This document shows, one piece after another, positions 21,690 through 32,885 of a stretch of 64,000 nucleotides of DNA (positions are counted from its first letter, which is position 1; every line of letters starts with the position of its first letter). Source of the DNA: Flectonema sp. DT1601 (taxonomy: Eukaryota > Euglenozoa > Diplonemea > Diplonemida > Diplonemidae). Position numbers and translations under genes: made by a program. The DNA is taken from assembly GCA_964019425.1 (NCBI GenBank), contig OZ025793.1, positions 1,240,001 through 1,304,000 of the forward strand, in the 5' to 3' direction. Under the pieces are notes generated by a model. The model did not search any database. It worked only from the letters and a program-made list of their open reading frames with translations, and was not told the origin of the DNA.

Positions 21690-22355
21690 ATGGATATTGA
21701 TGGGGCATTCAGTGGGTGGGAAGGAACTGCAAACAGTGAGCAGATATTCGACGCGTGTCAGCAGCTAACCAATAAGCAATTAGACCCTATACCACCTCCT
21801 CCGAAGTTAAAAAAGAAACACAGCAGAGATTTTATAAAACGAAATAAAACACTTCACAGGGACAGGGAGGACAAGCATAAAAGCTCAGCTGTAATAATAA
21901 AAAATAAACTCGAATTCAATCTCAGTGGGTGGATACCTGAAGTACCTGCGGAAAGGATGAGGGAGCCGTTTTTGCCGAGAAAACTTCAGAAAGCTAAACT
22001 GCAGCCATTGCCCCCTCCGGTAGCTAATTCAGGTACTCGATCGCAGCAGTTTCGACAAAAGCTTCATGACGTTCATCCACCGAGAAAGCAACGCAGCTCA
22101 GTTTGTCATTTAATTCTCAGAATTGAAGAAGAACGCGAGCGTATTGAAAAGCAATCAACTCAACTAGCTGACATGCTCGTTAAGGAACGCCAACAAGAAC
22201 GACTTGCTAAACAGCAAGCCGCTGAATGGAAGAAGAGTGGCCGACTGCGTACACTTGGCCACGTGCTACCGCTACTACCACCTCGAAAACTCCACCTTCC
22301 CGTAGATATGTCTAAGGAAGATGATAGCGAAGTTCTCATTGGGAAAGGTTATTAA
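21690..22355 (+). CDS. Unrecognised basic protein with a short coiled coil
   Basis: 221 residues from ATG 21,690 to TAA. The start is acidic, followed by Pro/Lys-rich tracts (IPPPPKLKKKHSRDF, KLQPLPPPV) and a charged helix at about residues 145-185 (RIEEERERIEKQSTQLADML) that should form a coiled coil. It ends Leu/Pro-rich (LPLLPPRKLHLPVD). No domain recognised. A possible leader starts after ACAATCAG at 21,634; within it a 9-codon upstream frame starts at 21,649. Composition and length suggest a cytoskeletal or structural small protein, but this is inference. Confidence 0.6.
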   Translation: MDIDGAFSGWEGTANSEQIFDACQQLTNKQLDPIPPPPKLKKKHSRDFIKRNKTLHRDREDKHKSSAVIIKNKLEFNLSGWIPEVPAERMREPFLPRKLQKAKLQPLPPPVANSGTRSQQFRQKLHDVHPPRKQRSSVCHLILRIEEERERIEKQSTQLADMLVKERQQERLAKQQAAEWKKSGRLRTLGHVLPLLPPRKLHLPVDMSKEDDSEVLIGKGY

Positions 22356-23658
22356 TAGGTCACGCAATCACACATAACAACACATGAAGTATTCGTGTGT
22401 TGGTATTGCGACTGTCGCTTGTCTTCCCAATTCAACTCGCAGATACCTAACACCTCTTCGAAGTATCGATTACGTGTAAATTAACTACAATAAGAAAGAA
22501 GACGATGATGAGTGTCGCTACGTTTATTCAATCAAATATATAAGATAATGTTCCCATCACGTTGTGTTTGTTATCCTTGTCTACCTGACTACTATATTTC
22601 TATAAACTCTGAAGAGAGCTTTAGTACTTTGTAATCACATCAAATTATTTCACTAGTATTCATCATAACAAAACTTGTTGAGAGAGTGCTGAGCGTCTGA
22701 TGACTGGATACCCACAACTGGGACTTTATATAAGAAAGAAAAGAAAAAGAAAAATCAGTGTGCGAGTACGCAGTAAATAATACGAGCAGACTTTATATTA
22801 TTACTTACTCGGCATTTTATTGTCTTGAGTTCTTAAGACCTGCTGTTCGACACGTTTTCAACTTAAACAATCAAATAAAAAAAAATATTTTAATAAAATA
22901 GTTTATTCTACAAACAAACTCTCATAAGTCTGATATTTCACTTTGCTGAGTATTCTTATGTTTAGATATGGTGAATTCTTTGTGTGGAGAGCCTTATTTC
23001 TTTTTTGTGAGTGTTGATCTTTGTGTCATCCAGGTGTTCTGACTGTAAAAGAGATGACTCTCTTTGTCGAATAACGAGTGTGTTTTTTTTTTTTTTTTTT
23101 TTAACCATTTCATGCAGCAAGACCGCGCAGCAAAACGAAGTATCAAGCAACATGAAAAATCCAGTTTTTTTTGGAACCAGTAATTTGTTGTTGTCGTTAT
23201 TGCTATCGTACAAGGCTGAAGTGCTTCCGTTAGTAGTACAGCAGTCGGCGTGGACTGACTTTTTATTTTTGTCTAATTAATTTCGCTATCAATGTTACTG
23301 CATTGAAACTCTTTTGATAGGTGACTAACTCTTGGCACGGGTCAGCTTTCACAAACTCGACTTCTTTTCTTTCAGTGAGTCATTCAGCTATTTTCTTGCT
23401 TTTTTTTGTAATTGTTTAACAGTGGCTTTTTATCTCATTCACTTAGTCGCTCACTCACACTTCACCGCGGCTTCAATACAGCTGTTAGCCAGCCAAGTGC
23501 TTTTTTTGCCTTCAGTTTCCTGCCGAGCTTTGGTTTATTTTTCTTAAGCAGTAACTTATTTTCTTTTTTCGCTTCTTTCCTTCGACAAACTAAGATTTTT
23601 CTTAAAAAAAAGAGTATTCTCGAAAATTACAAAATGTTAAAGGTTATTTCTTTTCTAC
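22356..23658. other. Spacer, 1.3 kb, without a supported gene
   Basis: AT-rich with a T run of about 19 near 23,082-23,101. Short frames (about 23,011-23,280 and 23,332-23,687) are Phe/Ser-rich and not convincing. It ends TTTCTTTTCTACAG at 23,660, a strong acceptor-like site. Confidence 0.5.
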
Positions 23659-23688
23659 AGGACGACGTTCCGTCATCTTTGACATAAG

Positions 23689-26600
23689 ATGCGCCGCATC
23701 GTTGGATCGGGGATAGCAATCTCATCATCTACTACTCGGACAGTCAGATGTTGTAAACTCCGAAGAGATCTTGAACAAATGCTTGGCGATGCAGCAAAAG
23801 AAGCCACAACGAACCCGCTCCCAATTGACATTAGGAAGGAAAAAGCTGAACATTTTCGGGAATTGAAAGCATCTGGAGCTACGGTGACAAAAAAAGGATC
23901 TAACCAAGCTTTAGATAAATTACTTAATATGGTCAGTGGCGGAGTTGCCTGGCCAGACCCAACTAAGAAAGTATCCGCTGATGACCTTCCTTCATTTATG
24001 AAACACGCAACCGATCCATCTCAGCCACTCGCTGACTCAATGGGGATGGAAGCTCCGTTGCCTGAGGAAGAGATGCCAGACTTTCTGAAGAAAGGTAAAA
24101 AGACAAAGTCGGTGAGTAGTAAAGATGATTCCCCATCACAAAAACAGCCGCAACAAAAACGCGACACGTCTAAACTCCACTCGCTTTCGGTACCTGGAGG
24201 AGAAGAAGAAGAGGAACCTGAACTCGAGCCCATCCCCGTCCGCCGAACAGAAACATCTGTTAGTCGCAATCGGGAAAATGTCAAAGCTGCTGATATTTTG
24301 AAAAATAAAAACACTGAACCCTTTATAAAGAATGATGATTCTGAGCTCCCAGACTTCTTAAAAGGAGATCACCCACCAAAGATTCCAAGCGGCAAATCGG
24401 AGAGCAAGCGGAGAGCACCTTCGAGCCCGCAAAAAAATGGCGAGCCGAAGCCAGAAGTGACAAGCGATAACAATAATAACGATGATGATTTGCCAGACTT
24501 TCTTAAAGCAAACGAAGGAAAGCGGCTATCAAACGAGCAGCCTGAAGACTCCGACGCTGATCTTCCTGAATTCCTAAAACCGAAAACATCAAAACAAAGT
24601 GAAGCTATTGAAGACGATGATGACCTCCCTGACTTTTTAAAACCTCAGAGTGCCTCACGGCAAACCCCAAAGAAGGCTGCACTGTCTGCAGGCGAACAAA
24701 TGCAAGACAGCGACGACCTTCCTGATTTCCTAAAACCTCAACAGACTTCATCAACGAGACAATCCGAACCTGCATCGACGGCGCAAGATAACGATAGCGA
24801 CCTTCCAGATTTTTTAAAGCCGCAGCAAAATGATTCGCAGTCTCCGGAAAGAATCGACAACTCTGACGACGATCTTCCCGACTTCCTGAAGCCCCAGAGC
24901 AATTCGACTCAGGTTGACTCTACGAAACAACCACATCAAAAAACTTCTGAAAGACCTGTGAGGCCATCTGCTGACATACCAAAGCAACAGTCGGAGGCGA
25001 ATAAAAGCATCGACAACTCTGATGACGATCTTCCTGATTTTCTGAAGCCTCAGCAACAAAGCACTTCACCACCAACCAAAAGCATCGACAACTCTGATGA
25101 CGATCTTCCTGACTTTCTGAAGCCTCAGCAGCAAAGCACTTCACCACCAAAGAAAAGCATCGACAACTCTGACGACGATCTTCCCGACTTCCTGAAGCCC
25201 CAGAGCTATTCGACTCAGGTTGACTCTACGAAACAACCACAGCAAAAAACTTCTGAAAGACCTGTGAGGCCATCTGCTGACATACCAAAGCAACAGTCGG
25301 AGGCGAAGGAAAACATCGACAACTCTGATGACGATCTTCCTGACTTCCTGAAGCCTCAGAGCAATTCAAGTCAGCAAAAAACTTCTGTAAGACCTGTGAG
25401 GCCATCTGCTGACATACCAAAGCGACAGTCGGAGGCGAAGAAAAGCATCGACAACTCTGATGACGATCTTCCCGACTTCCTGAAGCCCCAGAGCAATTCG
25501 AGTCAGGCAGACTCCACGAAACAACCACAGCAAAAAACTTCTGAAAGACCTGTGAGGCCATCTGTTGACATACCAAAGCAACAGTCGGAGGCGAAGGAAA
25601 ACATCGACAACTCTGATGACGATCTTCCTGATTTTCTGAAGCCTCAACAACAAAGCACTTCACCAACCAAAAGCATCGACAACTCTGATGACGATCTTCC
25701 TGACTTCCTGAAGCCTCAGAGCAATTCAAGTCAGCAAAAAACTTCTGAAAGGCCTGTGAGGCCATCTGCTGACATACCAAAGCAACAGTCGGAGGCGAAG
25801 GAAAACATCGACAACTCTGATGACGATCTTCCTGACTTCCTGAAGCCTCAGAGCAATTCAAGTCAGCAAAAAACTTCTGTAAGACCTGTGAGGCCATCTG
25901 TTGACATACCAAAGCAACAGTCGGGGGCGAAGGAAAACATCGACAACTCTGATGACGATCTTCCTGACTTCCTGAAGCCTCAACAACAAAGCACTTCACC
26001 AACCAAAAGCATCGACAACTCTGATGACGATCTTCCTGATTTCCTGAAACCTCAGAGCAATTCAAGTCAGCAAAAAACTTCTGAAAGACCTGTGAGGCCA
26101 TCTGCTGACATACCAAAGCAACAGTCAGAGGCGAAGGAAAACATCGACAACTCTGATGACGATCTTCCTGACTTTCTGAAGCCTCAGAGCAATTCAAGTC
26201 AGCAAAAAACTTCTGAAAGACCTGTGAGGCCATCTGCTGACATACCAAAGCAACAGTCAGAGGCGAAGGAAAACATCGACAACTCTGATGACGATCTTCC
26301 TGACTTTCTGAAGCCTCAGAGCAATAATAATTCGAGTCAGGCGGAGTCCGCAAAACAACCACAGCATCGATCAGAACAAGAGAATATTTCGGATGACCTT
26401 CCTGACTTTCTGAAACCCCAAACAGGAAATCATTCCAATAAAGATGATAACAATGATGATTTGCCTGACTTCTTGAAACCTTCAGCGGGTAAGTCAGTCC
26501 CCGCTGAATTGAATACAGAAGAACTACGAGAGGAAAGTAACCATAACTCAGATGATCTTGCTGACTTGCCTTTACCGAAATCGTCGTCCAGACCAGTTCG

Positions 26601-28603
26601 ATCTGCAACAGAACCAACTGAGCAAGATACACTAACCAGAGACGATGACGATCTGCCTGACTTCTTAAAACCTTCGCCATCAAAGGACGCAAAGCTGCCG
26701 GAGTTCTTGAAACCAAAACCGAAACCGAAGCCCGTCTCGGATATCGATTTGGGTGACGAGCTTCCGGATTTTCTAAAACCGCAATCACAACGACGCGATT
26801 CTCAAAGAGATGACCCACCAGAGTTTATTAAGAATGATCCGCATAAGCTTCCGGATTTCTTACAGCCACCGTCTGATGTGATAAAAACTGTTAAAGAACA
26901 GTCTGAAGAAAAGACAGAAGACAAAAACCTACCGGACTTCTTGAAGGGTGCAGGAGTACCTCCGAGGGAAGTTCCTGCGGCGGGTTCTTTATTTGAAGAG
27001 GAAACTGATTTACCGGAATTCTTGCAGCAGGGGAAAGCTCCCCCAACTGATTTCGGGAGCACCTCATCAAGGGATGATAAACCGTTTGGCGAGTTTGGTG
27101 TTCAAGCCAACCCCACTATTCCACCGGAATCAAAGAGCACCCCTCCGTACACTCAGAAGCAGGACGACAGCGATTCAGATTTGCCTGAATTTCTGCGTGG
27201 CTTTAGTAAGAATTTGGAACGCACCGAACAAAAGCTTCCTGAGTTTCTTCGTGAAATTGAGTACAAGGAACGCCGTCAACCAGTCCGCGACCAATACTCA
27301 CCACCAGAATATGTTAAAGACTATCGCTACCCACTGACTACTGGTCTTTCAACTGAAAAGACTTCTGGCATAGTTGTGTTGGACGCAATTACCTGTGAGC
27401 CTAAGGACGGAAAGTCTTGGGAAGGAGTGAAAGGAGCGATCTCGTGTCACAGGGGGAAAGTTGCTTTTGGAGTAGAAATTCTGTGGGGAAGACTCGCAAG
27501 AGTTGGATGGAGTGCTGAAGGCTCATCGCTTACATTGGGAAGTGACTCTAAATCATTCGGCTACGGTGGAACTGCTAAGAAATCTCACGATGACAAATAC
27601 GAAGACTATGGAATCACTTACAGTGCTGGTGATATTGTTCATTGTTTGATAGACTTCGATGCAAAAGAGATTTCTTTCACTGTTAACGGAGAAAATCAAG
27701 GAGTTGCATACACTATTCCACCAGGTATCAGGAATTCGTCTTTCACTCCTCATGTTTTGACGAAAAGTGCTCGTCTGAGACTCTTCTTTGGCGATCAAAA
27801 ACAATCACCTCCTGACGGTATGTCACTCGTTACTTTTATCTATTTTGATGTTTTGTATTTTTGTACGGCAACTTTAATTATATCACTGGACTTGTAGAAA
27901 ACATGAATCCCAACACAGGATACGAATGGATAAGCACTGCTGGTAGTAAAACAGTAACACAACGTGTTGTGGATATTGGTAAGCAGAAGACATGCGCACT
28001 ATGTGGGCAGAGTCGGACACAACGGGACATGGAAGAGATGGGAGGTGGAAGTGGATTTTTTAGGTGTCAAGATGGCATGCAGAATGACAAATGCTCTGCG
28101 GAACGTCTCGGAAGGAGGGAAATCTCTGAAACACACACCCCCGTCGAAAAGAAAGAGAGGCCAATCGTTGAGATTACTGAAGCAGGTAAATTTGCTGAAC
28201 GCGCAGCGAACTCAATGTCGAGATCTTGGCAACGTTCGAAACCCACAAAATCAGGCGGAAGTGGAACATCTTGGAGAGACCGCGCATCGAGTATGTAATA
28301 ACATAACATTTCCAAAGGTAGTTAGTACATTATTTATCCACTAAATCAGGTTCCTCATCTGCGGTAGCAAAGCAACGATGCCGAGAATGTTGGACACTGG
28401 TCCCTGAATCGGAACTACTAACTGAAGGCAATGGTATCTTTTACTGTGACAGTAACAAGCCAAAGCCGTGCAGGTATGTCTCAATAATGTACCCGTTGTG
28501 ACACCCGTTGTAACAATTTCAAGAAATAATAAACAGCGAAAAGAGTGGAGAAGAAATAGCGAAGGAAACGAAGGACTTCACGCGATCAATGGTAGGCTGG
28601 TAG
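23689..28603 (+). CDS. Repetitive [DE]LP[DE]FLK scaffold with SPRY domain and two Cys4 zinc motifs
   Basis: Four exons, 23,689-27,817, 27,898-28,290, 28,350-28,473 and 28,537-28,603, join in frame to 1,570 residues; all three introns start GTATGT. Residues about 90-1190 carry roughly 30 copies of a short motif, most often DDLPDFLKP, in a disordered Ser/Gln/Pro/Asp-rich background; the central part is a higher-order repeat of about 40-60 residues. Residues about 1224-1376 are a SPRY domain (GAISCHRGKVAFGVEILWG, ARVGWS, SFGYGGT, GDIVHCLIDFD, ISFTVNG). After it come two similar Cys4 motifs: CALCG ... FFRCQDGMQNDKC and CRECW ... IFYCDSNKPKPC. A multivalent scaffold that presents the motif to a binding partner is the natural inference. 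Family unknown. Confidence 0.8.
24340..27260 (+). repeat. Coding repeat array built on the [DE]LP[DE]FLKP motif
   Basis: The core codons GACGATCTTCCTGACTT recur with near-identical flanks between about 24,840 and 26,330, where whole 120-200 base blocks are duplicated (for example those with AACATCGACAACTCTGATGA). Outside this the motif persists but the flanks differ, so the array has an old divergent part and a recently homogenised core. It leaves a long open frame on the minus strand that is not a gene. Confidence 0.9.
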
Positions 28604-28881
28604 TGATGATAAAGTGAAAGTTGGATTCAAAGGTAATATTATTACGAAAGTCATACGCCACATTTGCTGAGGCAAATGCGTTGATCTATCGTCGGCATCA
28701 AGGGAATATTTTTATAATGATTTCTTTTTATCAATCTGTTGTAAATGTTGTCAATTATTACTACGCTCGTCTAAGTTGCATAGCAAACTACGGAGCTACT
28801 TGATGTCTGTCGAATGTTGTGTAGTTAACAGTAAATTAGTTTGGTTTCCCTTCACAGCAATTGTAACTACACACTAATAAC

Positions 28882-29987
28882 ATGAAAACCGCAGCCGTTA
28901 TGTTGATGGGACTGACCGGTCTCGCCCATGGTCTCACTGAGGAGTACGTTCTGGCCAACGCTAAGAGCATGTGGGCATCTTTCAAGAGAGACTACAACAA
29001 GGTATACACCCCAACTGAAGAGGTGAGAAGATTTCAAGTCTTTCAGGACAACATGATTAAGGCAATCAGTCTCGAGAAGGAGACCGGAGCCAGCCACGGA
29101 GTCAACGGCTTCTCGGACATGACCGCCGAAGAATTCAAGACTTACCACAACCTCGACGTTCCTGAGAAGGAGAGTCCACCTAGCACCTACACAGCTGAGG
29201 AGTTGAAGAAGGCCCAAGCCACTACCGTTGACTGGAGAAGTAAGGGTGTGTAGTTTTATTTATTAATGAGATCGTCTTATTGAATTAATTTTTTACATCG
29301 TCCTGAAGATCTATTGAACATATCGATCAAATAGTAATGTGAGTTATAATAGAAATGAAAACAAAAACAGGAGCTGTCACTCACGTAAAGAACCAGAGAC
29401 AGTGCGGATCTTGCTGGGCATTCTCCACCACTGGAGGAATTGAAGGACAATGGTTCCTTGCTGGTAACTCGTTAGTTGCACTTTCGGAACAGGAATTCGT
29501 ATCCTGTGATAAAACGGACAGCGGATGTAAAGGAGGGTTAATGGACAATGCTTTCAAATGGGTCATCAAAGAAAACAAGGGAGAGATTGTCACCGAAGAG
29601 TCCTACCCATACACTTCGGGAGACGGATTTTCCGGAACCTGCAAGGGATTCGTCGACAAGAAGATCGGAGCCAAGATCAACAGCCACAAAGACATCGCTC
29701 ACAATGAGGCTGACATGCAAGCATTCGTCTCCACTAGCGGTCCACTTTCGATCGCTGTTGATGCTGCTAAGTGGCAGTCATACACTGGTGGAATCCTCAC
29801 CCACTGCTGCGAGGTGTGCACCCTTGACCACGGTGTCCTTATTGTTGGATACGGTGAGGACTACTGGATCATCAAGAACTCTTGGGGAGCAAGCTGGGGA
29901 GAGTCTGGATACATTAGAGTTGCCAAGGGAAAGAACGAGTGCGGACTTAACAAGTCCCCATGCACTTCCATCGTGAACAAGAAGTAA
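28882..29987 (+). CDS. Papain-family (cathepsin L-like) cysteine protease precursor
   Basis: Exons 28,882-29,245 and 29,371-29,987 give 326 residues, typical for the family. The intron starts GTGTGT, the only departure from GTATGT among ten CDS introns. Residues 1-17 are a signal peptide (MKTAAVMLMGLTGLAHG). The I29 inhibitor prodomain follows with an ERFNIN-type helix (RRFQVFQDNMIKAI). The mature enzyme starts near VDWRSKGAVTHVKNQ; the oxyanion Gln and catalytic Cys136 are in QCGSCWAFS, the His in LDHGVLIVGYG and the Asn in IIKNSWGASWG. All catalytic residues are present. It should act in lysosome-like compartments or be secreted. Codon use is richer in G/C third bases than in neighbours, suggesting high expression. 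Confidence 0.96.
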
Positions 29988-30336
29988 AGAGTGAATATAA
30001 GAATGAACATCCCAACCTGATTAATATACTACAATAACTTCCCTCTCTTATGTCTTTTTTCTTTTAAGTATGAGACCAATTTTTTTTGAAATATTCCATT
30101 CTCGTTCCTTCGTGAATATTTTTAATATCGAGTGAACATGTCGTGTTTTGGATCTCGTACGTCGTCCGACCGAGTTTAACACTTGGTTGTTGTCAGTTGC
30201 TAAGTGTTTCCTGAGTTTCAACATCGTTCCCTCACAGATTACCGTTGTCCATGATTACAAAGACACGAGGCTGAGTTCATGTGTTTCTGAAGGACTGTTT
30301 TTTTTTACCTTCTTCCACAGGCATCATTGACAGCGA

Positions 30337-31353
30337 ATGAACTCAGAAGAATGTAAGTGCCCACTGTGCCATGACTTGTTACTGAATCCTGTAGTCTTGC
30401 CGTGCGGGCATGTATTTTGTAGAAGATGTGCGATGGATGTTGATTGCCACTCGAAACAAGAGATGCCTAAATGTCCTGTGTGTAGACGAGTTATGATGTC
30501 AACGGTAATGCCTGAATGTACATTACTTACTGCTTTAATAAAAAGAGCTTACCCGGAGCTGCATCAGCAGCGACTCGAAGAATTAGCTGCGGATGGTCCC
30601 AATGAGCAACTGGAGCGAGCAACAATACCAATTTTTGTACTGGACGCGACACTCCCAAAGGAAGAGAGATATCTGCATATATTTGAAGAGCGATATCAAA
30701 TTATGATGAGACGGGTTCTAGAAGGAGGCAGATGTGCGAAATTCGGAATGAAAGCACAAAGCGAGCGAACTGGCACCGAAGTAGAAATAATTGAATGCCG
30801 ACCCCAACCCGGAGGACGCATGAACATGAAGATAATTGGAAGACGTATATTCACCATCCTCGAGGAAAGCATGACAGATGGGTACATAACTGGGACTATT
30901 GAATACAGGAAAGATTTTACGGATAATACTTCGTCTGCGGCCCCTGGGCTTTCTGATAAAATCGATACTTGGACTCAATTAATGACTTCAGGACACTGGA
31001 TATCACCAGTACAGCTCAGTACCATAAAACAATCCCTGGGTCCAATCCCACATTCGCAGTATGAAGTAGCAACCTGGATTGGTGTCTTACTCAGCCACCG
31101 CGGACCAATGGGAGATCCATCCCTTAAAGCCCGCTTGATATCTGCAACTCCTTCGGAGTGGTACCAAATTTCAACTTCTGCATTAGATAGATCGATTACT
31201 ACGCTGCAATCGGGTAATCACACTTCGTGGGCCCAAATCAGCCGCTTTTATTACCGCTACCCAGCTTTGTCTCAATACCTTCCTATACTATTAGTTCTGT
31301 TTCTGCTGCACTTCTTTGTTCACGGGGACAGTGATATCACTGATCCAGAGTAG
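30337..31353 (+). CDS. RING-LON (LONRF-like) putative E3 ubiquitin ligase with C-terminal membrane anchor
   Basis: Single coding exon, 338 residues. Residues 7-51 are a C3HC4 RING finger (CPLCHDLLLNPVVLPCGHVF, CRRC, CPVC). Residues about 90-300 match the LON substrate-binding domain (TIPIFVLDATLPKEERYLHI, FEERYQIMMRRVLEGGRCAK, FGM). This RING plus LON order is known from LONRF proteins, thought to be ubiquitin ligases. The last 30 residues contain a hydrophobic helix (YLPILLVLFLLHFFV) followed by an acidic tail, so the protein is probably tail-anchored, which is not usual for LONRF. TTCTTCCACAG ends 16 bases before the ATG. Confidence 0.88.
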   Translation: MNSEECKCPLCHDLLLNPVVLPCGHVFCRRCAMDVDCHSKQEMPKCPVCRRVMMSTVMPECTLLTALIKRAYPELHQQRLEELAADGPNEQLERATIPIFVLDATLPKEERYLHIFEERYQIMMRRVLEGGRCAKFGMKAQSERTGTEVEIIECRPQPGGRMNMKIIGRRIFTILEESMTDGYITGTIEYRKDFTDNTSSAAPGLSDKIDTWTQLMTSGHWISPVQLSTIKQSLGPIPHSQYEVATWIGVLLSHRGPMGDPSLKARLISATPSEWYQISTSALDRSITTLQSGNHTSWAQISRFYYRYPALSQYLPILLVLFLLHFFVHGDSDITDPE

Positions 31354-31691
31354 TTCTGCAGGTCATTCACGTTGTTGTTCCACCTGATTGAAGGCCACTG
31401 TTGCCTTGAATGACCAAACAACCTGACCAAAAGATTTTGGTTAAAAGTTTACTTCAGTCACATCTGAAGTAACAAGTTTGAACCTTTCCGCGTGTTTGTT
31501 GTGTACCACCTGTTCCAAAATCCAGAGAGAAGAAGAAGAAAAAAGTAACTCGCATGGCGGATGAAATCGGAGACCGTCACCTGGTTCCATTTCAGAGGGC
31601 AGAGGTTATTGTGTTCTTATCGTCATAGTCAGGTGTACGGTTTCTTTGTTCTCTAAACTTCACTTCCACAGGGCTGGGAGGGGGGAGGGGA

Positions 31692-32425
31692 ATGCGTCGA
31701 TTGTTCCGCGCTGCAGTGCCACGGGCGTTTGAGAGAACATTGATAGCTTCCGATGGCGTGACCGACGACGATAGAAGATGGTGGGAGTGGCATATTCCAG
31801 CAAAGCTGCACAAGGGCAGAGACACGACGGTGTTGTACTGCGACGGTGTTGGGAAGTACACGTGGAAAATGTTAATAGAAAGAGAAGTGTTTACAATTGA
31901 ACAGTTATCAAAAATAACAGATGATCAGGTAGCCGAGTTGGAGCGTGATGGATGCACTCAAGTATTAACTGCCCGCGAGCACGCAAAGGTTTTCATTGAA
32001 ACCATGGATGAAAGAGAACGAGAGCTTACTCTTCAACAGTCATCTTGGGACAAAGAAGTTGAGCGCCTCATTGAACAGCGTGAGCAGACAGCGTCATCGT
32101 TCCGCAGGGGTCTTGAAGCAAGCAGCGACAAGTTAAAGGCGGTTTGTGACATTTCCCTTTTTTACAATGAAACGTCCGAGTGTCGAATCATACAAATAAA
32201 ACAGATACAAATAAAACAGGAACGAGCAGCGGTCGGCATGGAACAGCAAAATGAAGTGCAAGCGGTTGTGGACGCCTATGACTTCGGAAAAATGAAATCA
32301 AGGCGTCATACACAAGAAAGATATGATCAGGAGCTCGGAAGGGTATGTTCATTTATTTTCACAAGAAAAAATTAAAGTATTAAGTGATTCAGTTTCAGGC
32401 TTTACCATGCATGCCGGAAAGCTGA
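31692..32425 (+). CDS. Unrecognised coiled-coil protein
   Basis: Exon 1 from ATG 31,692 to 32,342, intron 32,343-32,398 (GTATGT ... TTTCAG), exon 2 32,399-32,425 ending in TGA. A further intron 32,142-32,219 (GTTTGT ... AAACAG, 78 bases) is possible; it is divisible by three so the frame is open either way, and removing it gives a smoother coiled coil (SSDKLKA joined to ERAAVGM). The N-terminus is Arg-rich (MRRLFRAAVPRAFERTL), perhaps a mitochondrial presequence. A helical segment (YTWKMLIEREVFTIEQLSKI) resembles SAM/HhH-like helices. The rest is coiled coil. No family recognised. Length is about 218 or 235 residues depending on the optional intron. Confidence 0.65.
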
Positions 32426-32812
32426 CAGCTGATGCGTTGTGAAGACTGAGGATGTTAGGTGGCAAGCTTGTTTCGGAACGGCGTCGTTTTATTGTCTCTG
32501 GCTAACTGATACTGTTTTTATAACTTTTCTTTTTTATATTTTATTGCGTTTTATTTAGTTTTATAATAAACTCATATTCAAACTGATACGAATCAACCCT
32601 TCCTGTACTGGAAACAATCAATAACAACCAATAGGAAGTCAACATTGAAGACGATGAACCCGTTGATGACCCATTCAAGTGAAGGGAGAATAAGGCCTTT
32701 CGACATCAGTTTCTTGAAACTTAATTTTCGGTATTCAGTGTTTGTGCTTGTGCTTGTTGCTTGTCAGCAGGTTAAATTTCATTCTTTAACAGTTCAAAAA
32801 AATAGAAAAAAG
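32426..32812. other. Spacer between host gene and tRNA
   Basis: AT-rich sequence with no supported frame. The minus-strand T run just downstream of the tRNA (as read on the minus strand from 32,812) is the tRNA's terminator. Confidence 0.5.
32806..32812 (-). terminator. Pol III terminator of the tRNA-Ile gene
   Basis: On the minus strand the tRNA is followed by C and then six T, the standard signal at which RNA polymerase III stops. Confidence 0.75.
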
Positions 32813-32885
32813 TGGTCACAATGGGGCTCGAACCCATGGCCAATGGCTTATTAGACCAACGCTCTACCGACTGAGCTATGCGACC
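32813..32885 (-). tRNA. tRNA-Ile (anticodon AAU)
   Basis: The minus strand folds as a full cloverleaf of 73 bases. The acceptor arm GGTCGCA pairs with TGTGACC (one G-U), the D arm is GCTC/GAGC with the AGTCGGTA loop, and the anticodon loop CTAATAA holds AAT, read as IAU for isoleucine. The T arm is ATGGG TTCGAGC CCCAT and the discriminator base is A. The A box (TAGCTCAGTCGG) and B box (GGTTCGAGCC) of the internal Pol III promoter are intact. A run of six T two bases after the 3' end is a good Pol III terminator. The only weakness is a T-T mismatch at the base of the anticodon stem. No intron. Confidence 0.92.

Noticed and set aside
24840-26330. CRISPR-like or satellite array
   Set aside because: The repeat is in frame within one long protein gene and its units are of variable length without unique spacers.
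25226-26818. 530-codon open frame on the minus strand
   Set aside because: It lies antisense to the [DE]LP[DE]FLKP coding repeat; the repeat period keeps this frame open, and the peptide has no domain, only a mirror of the repeat.
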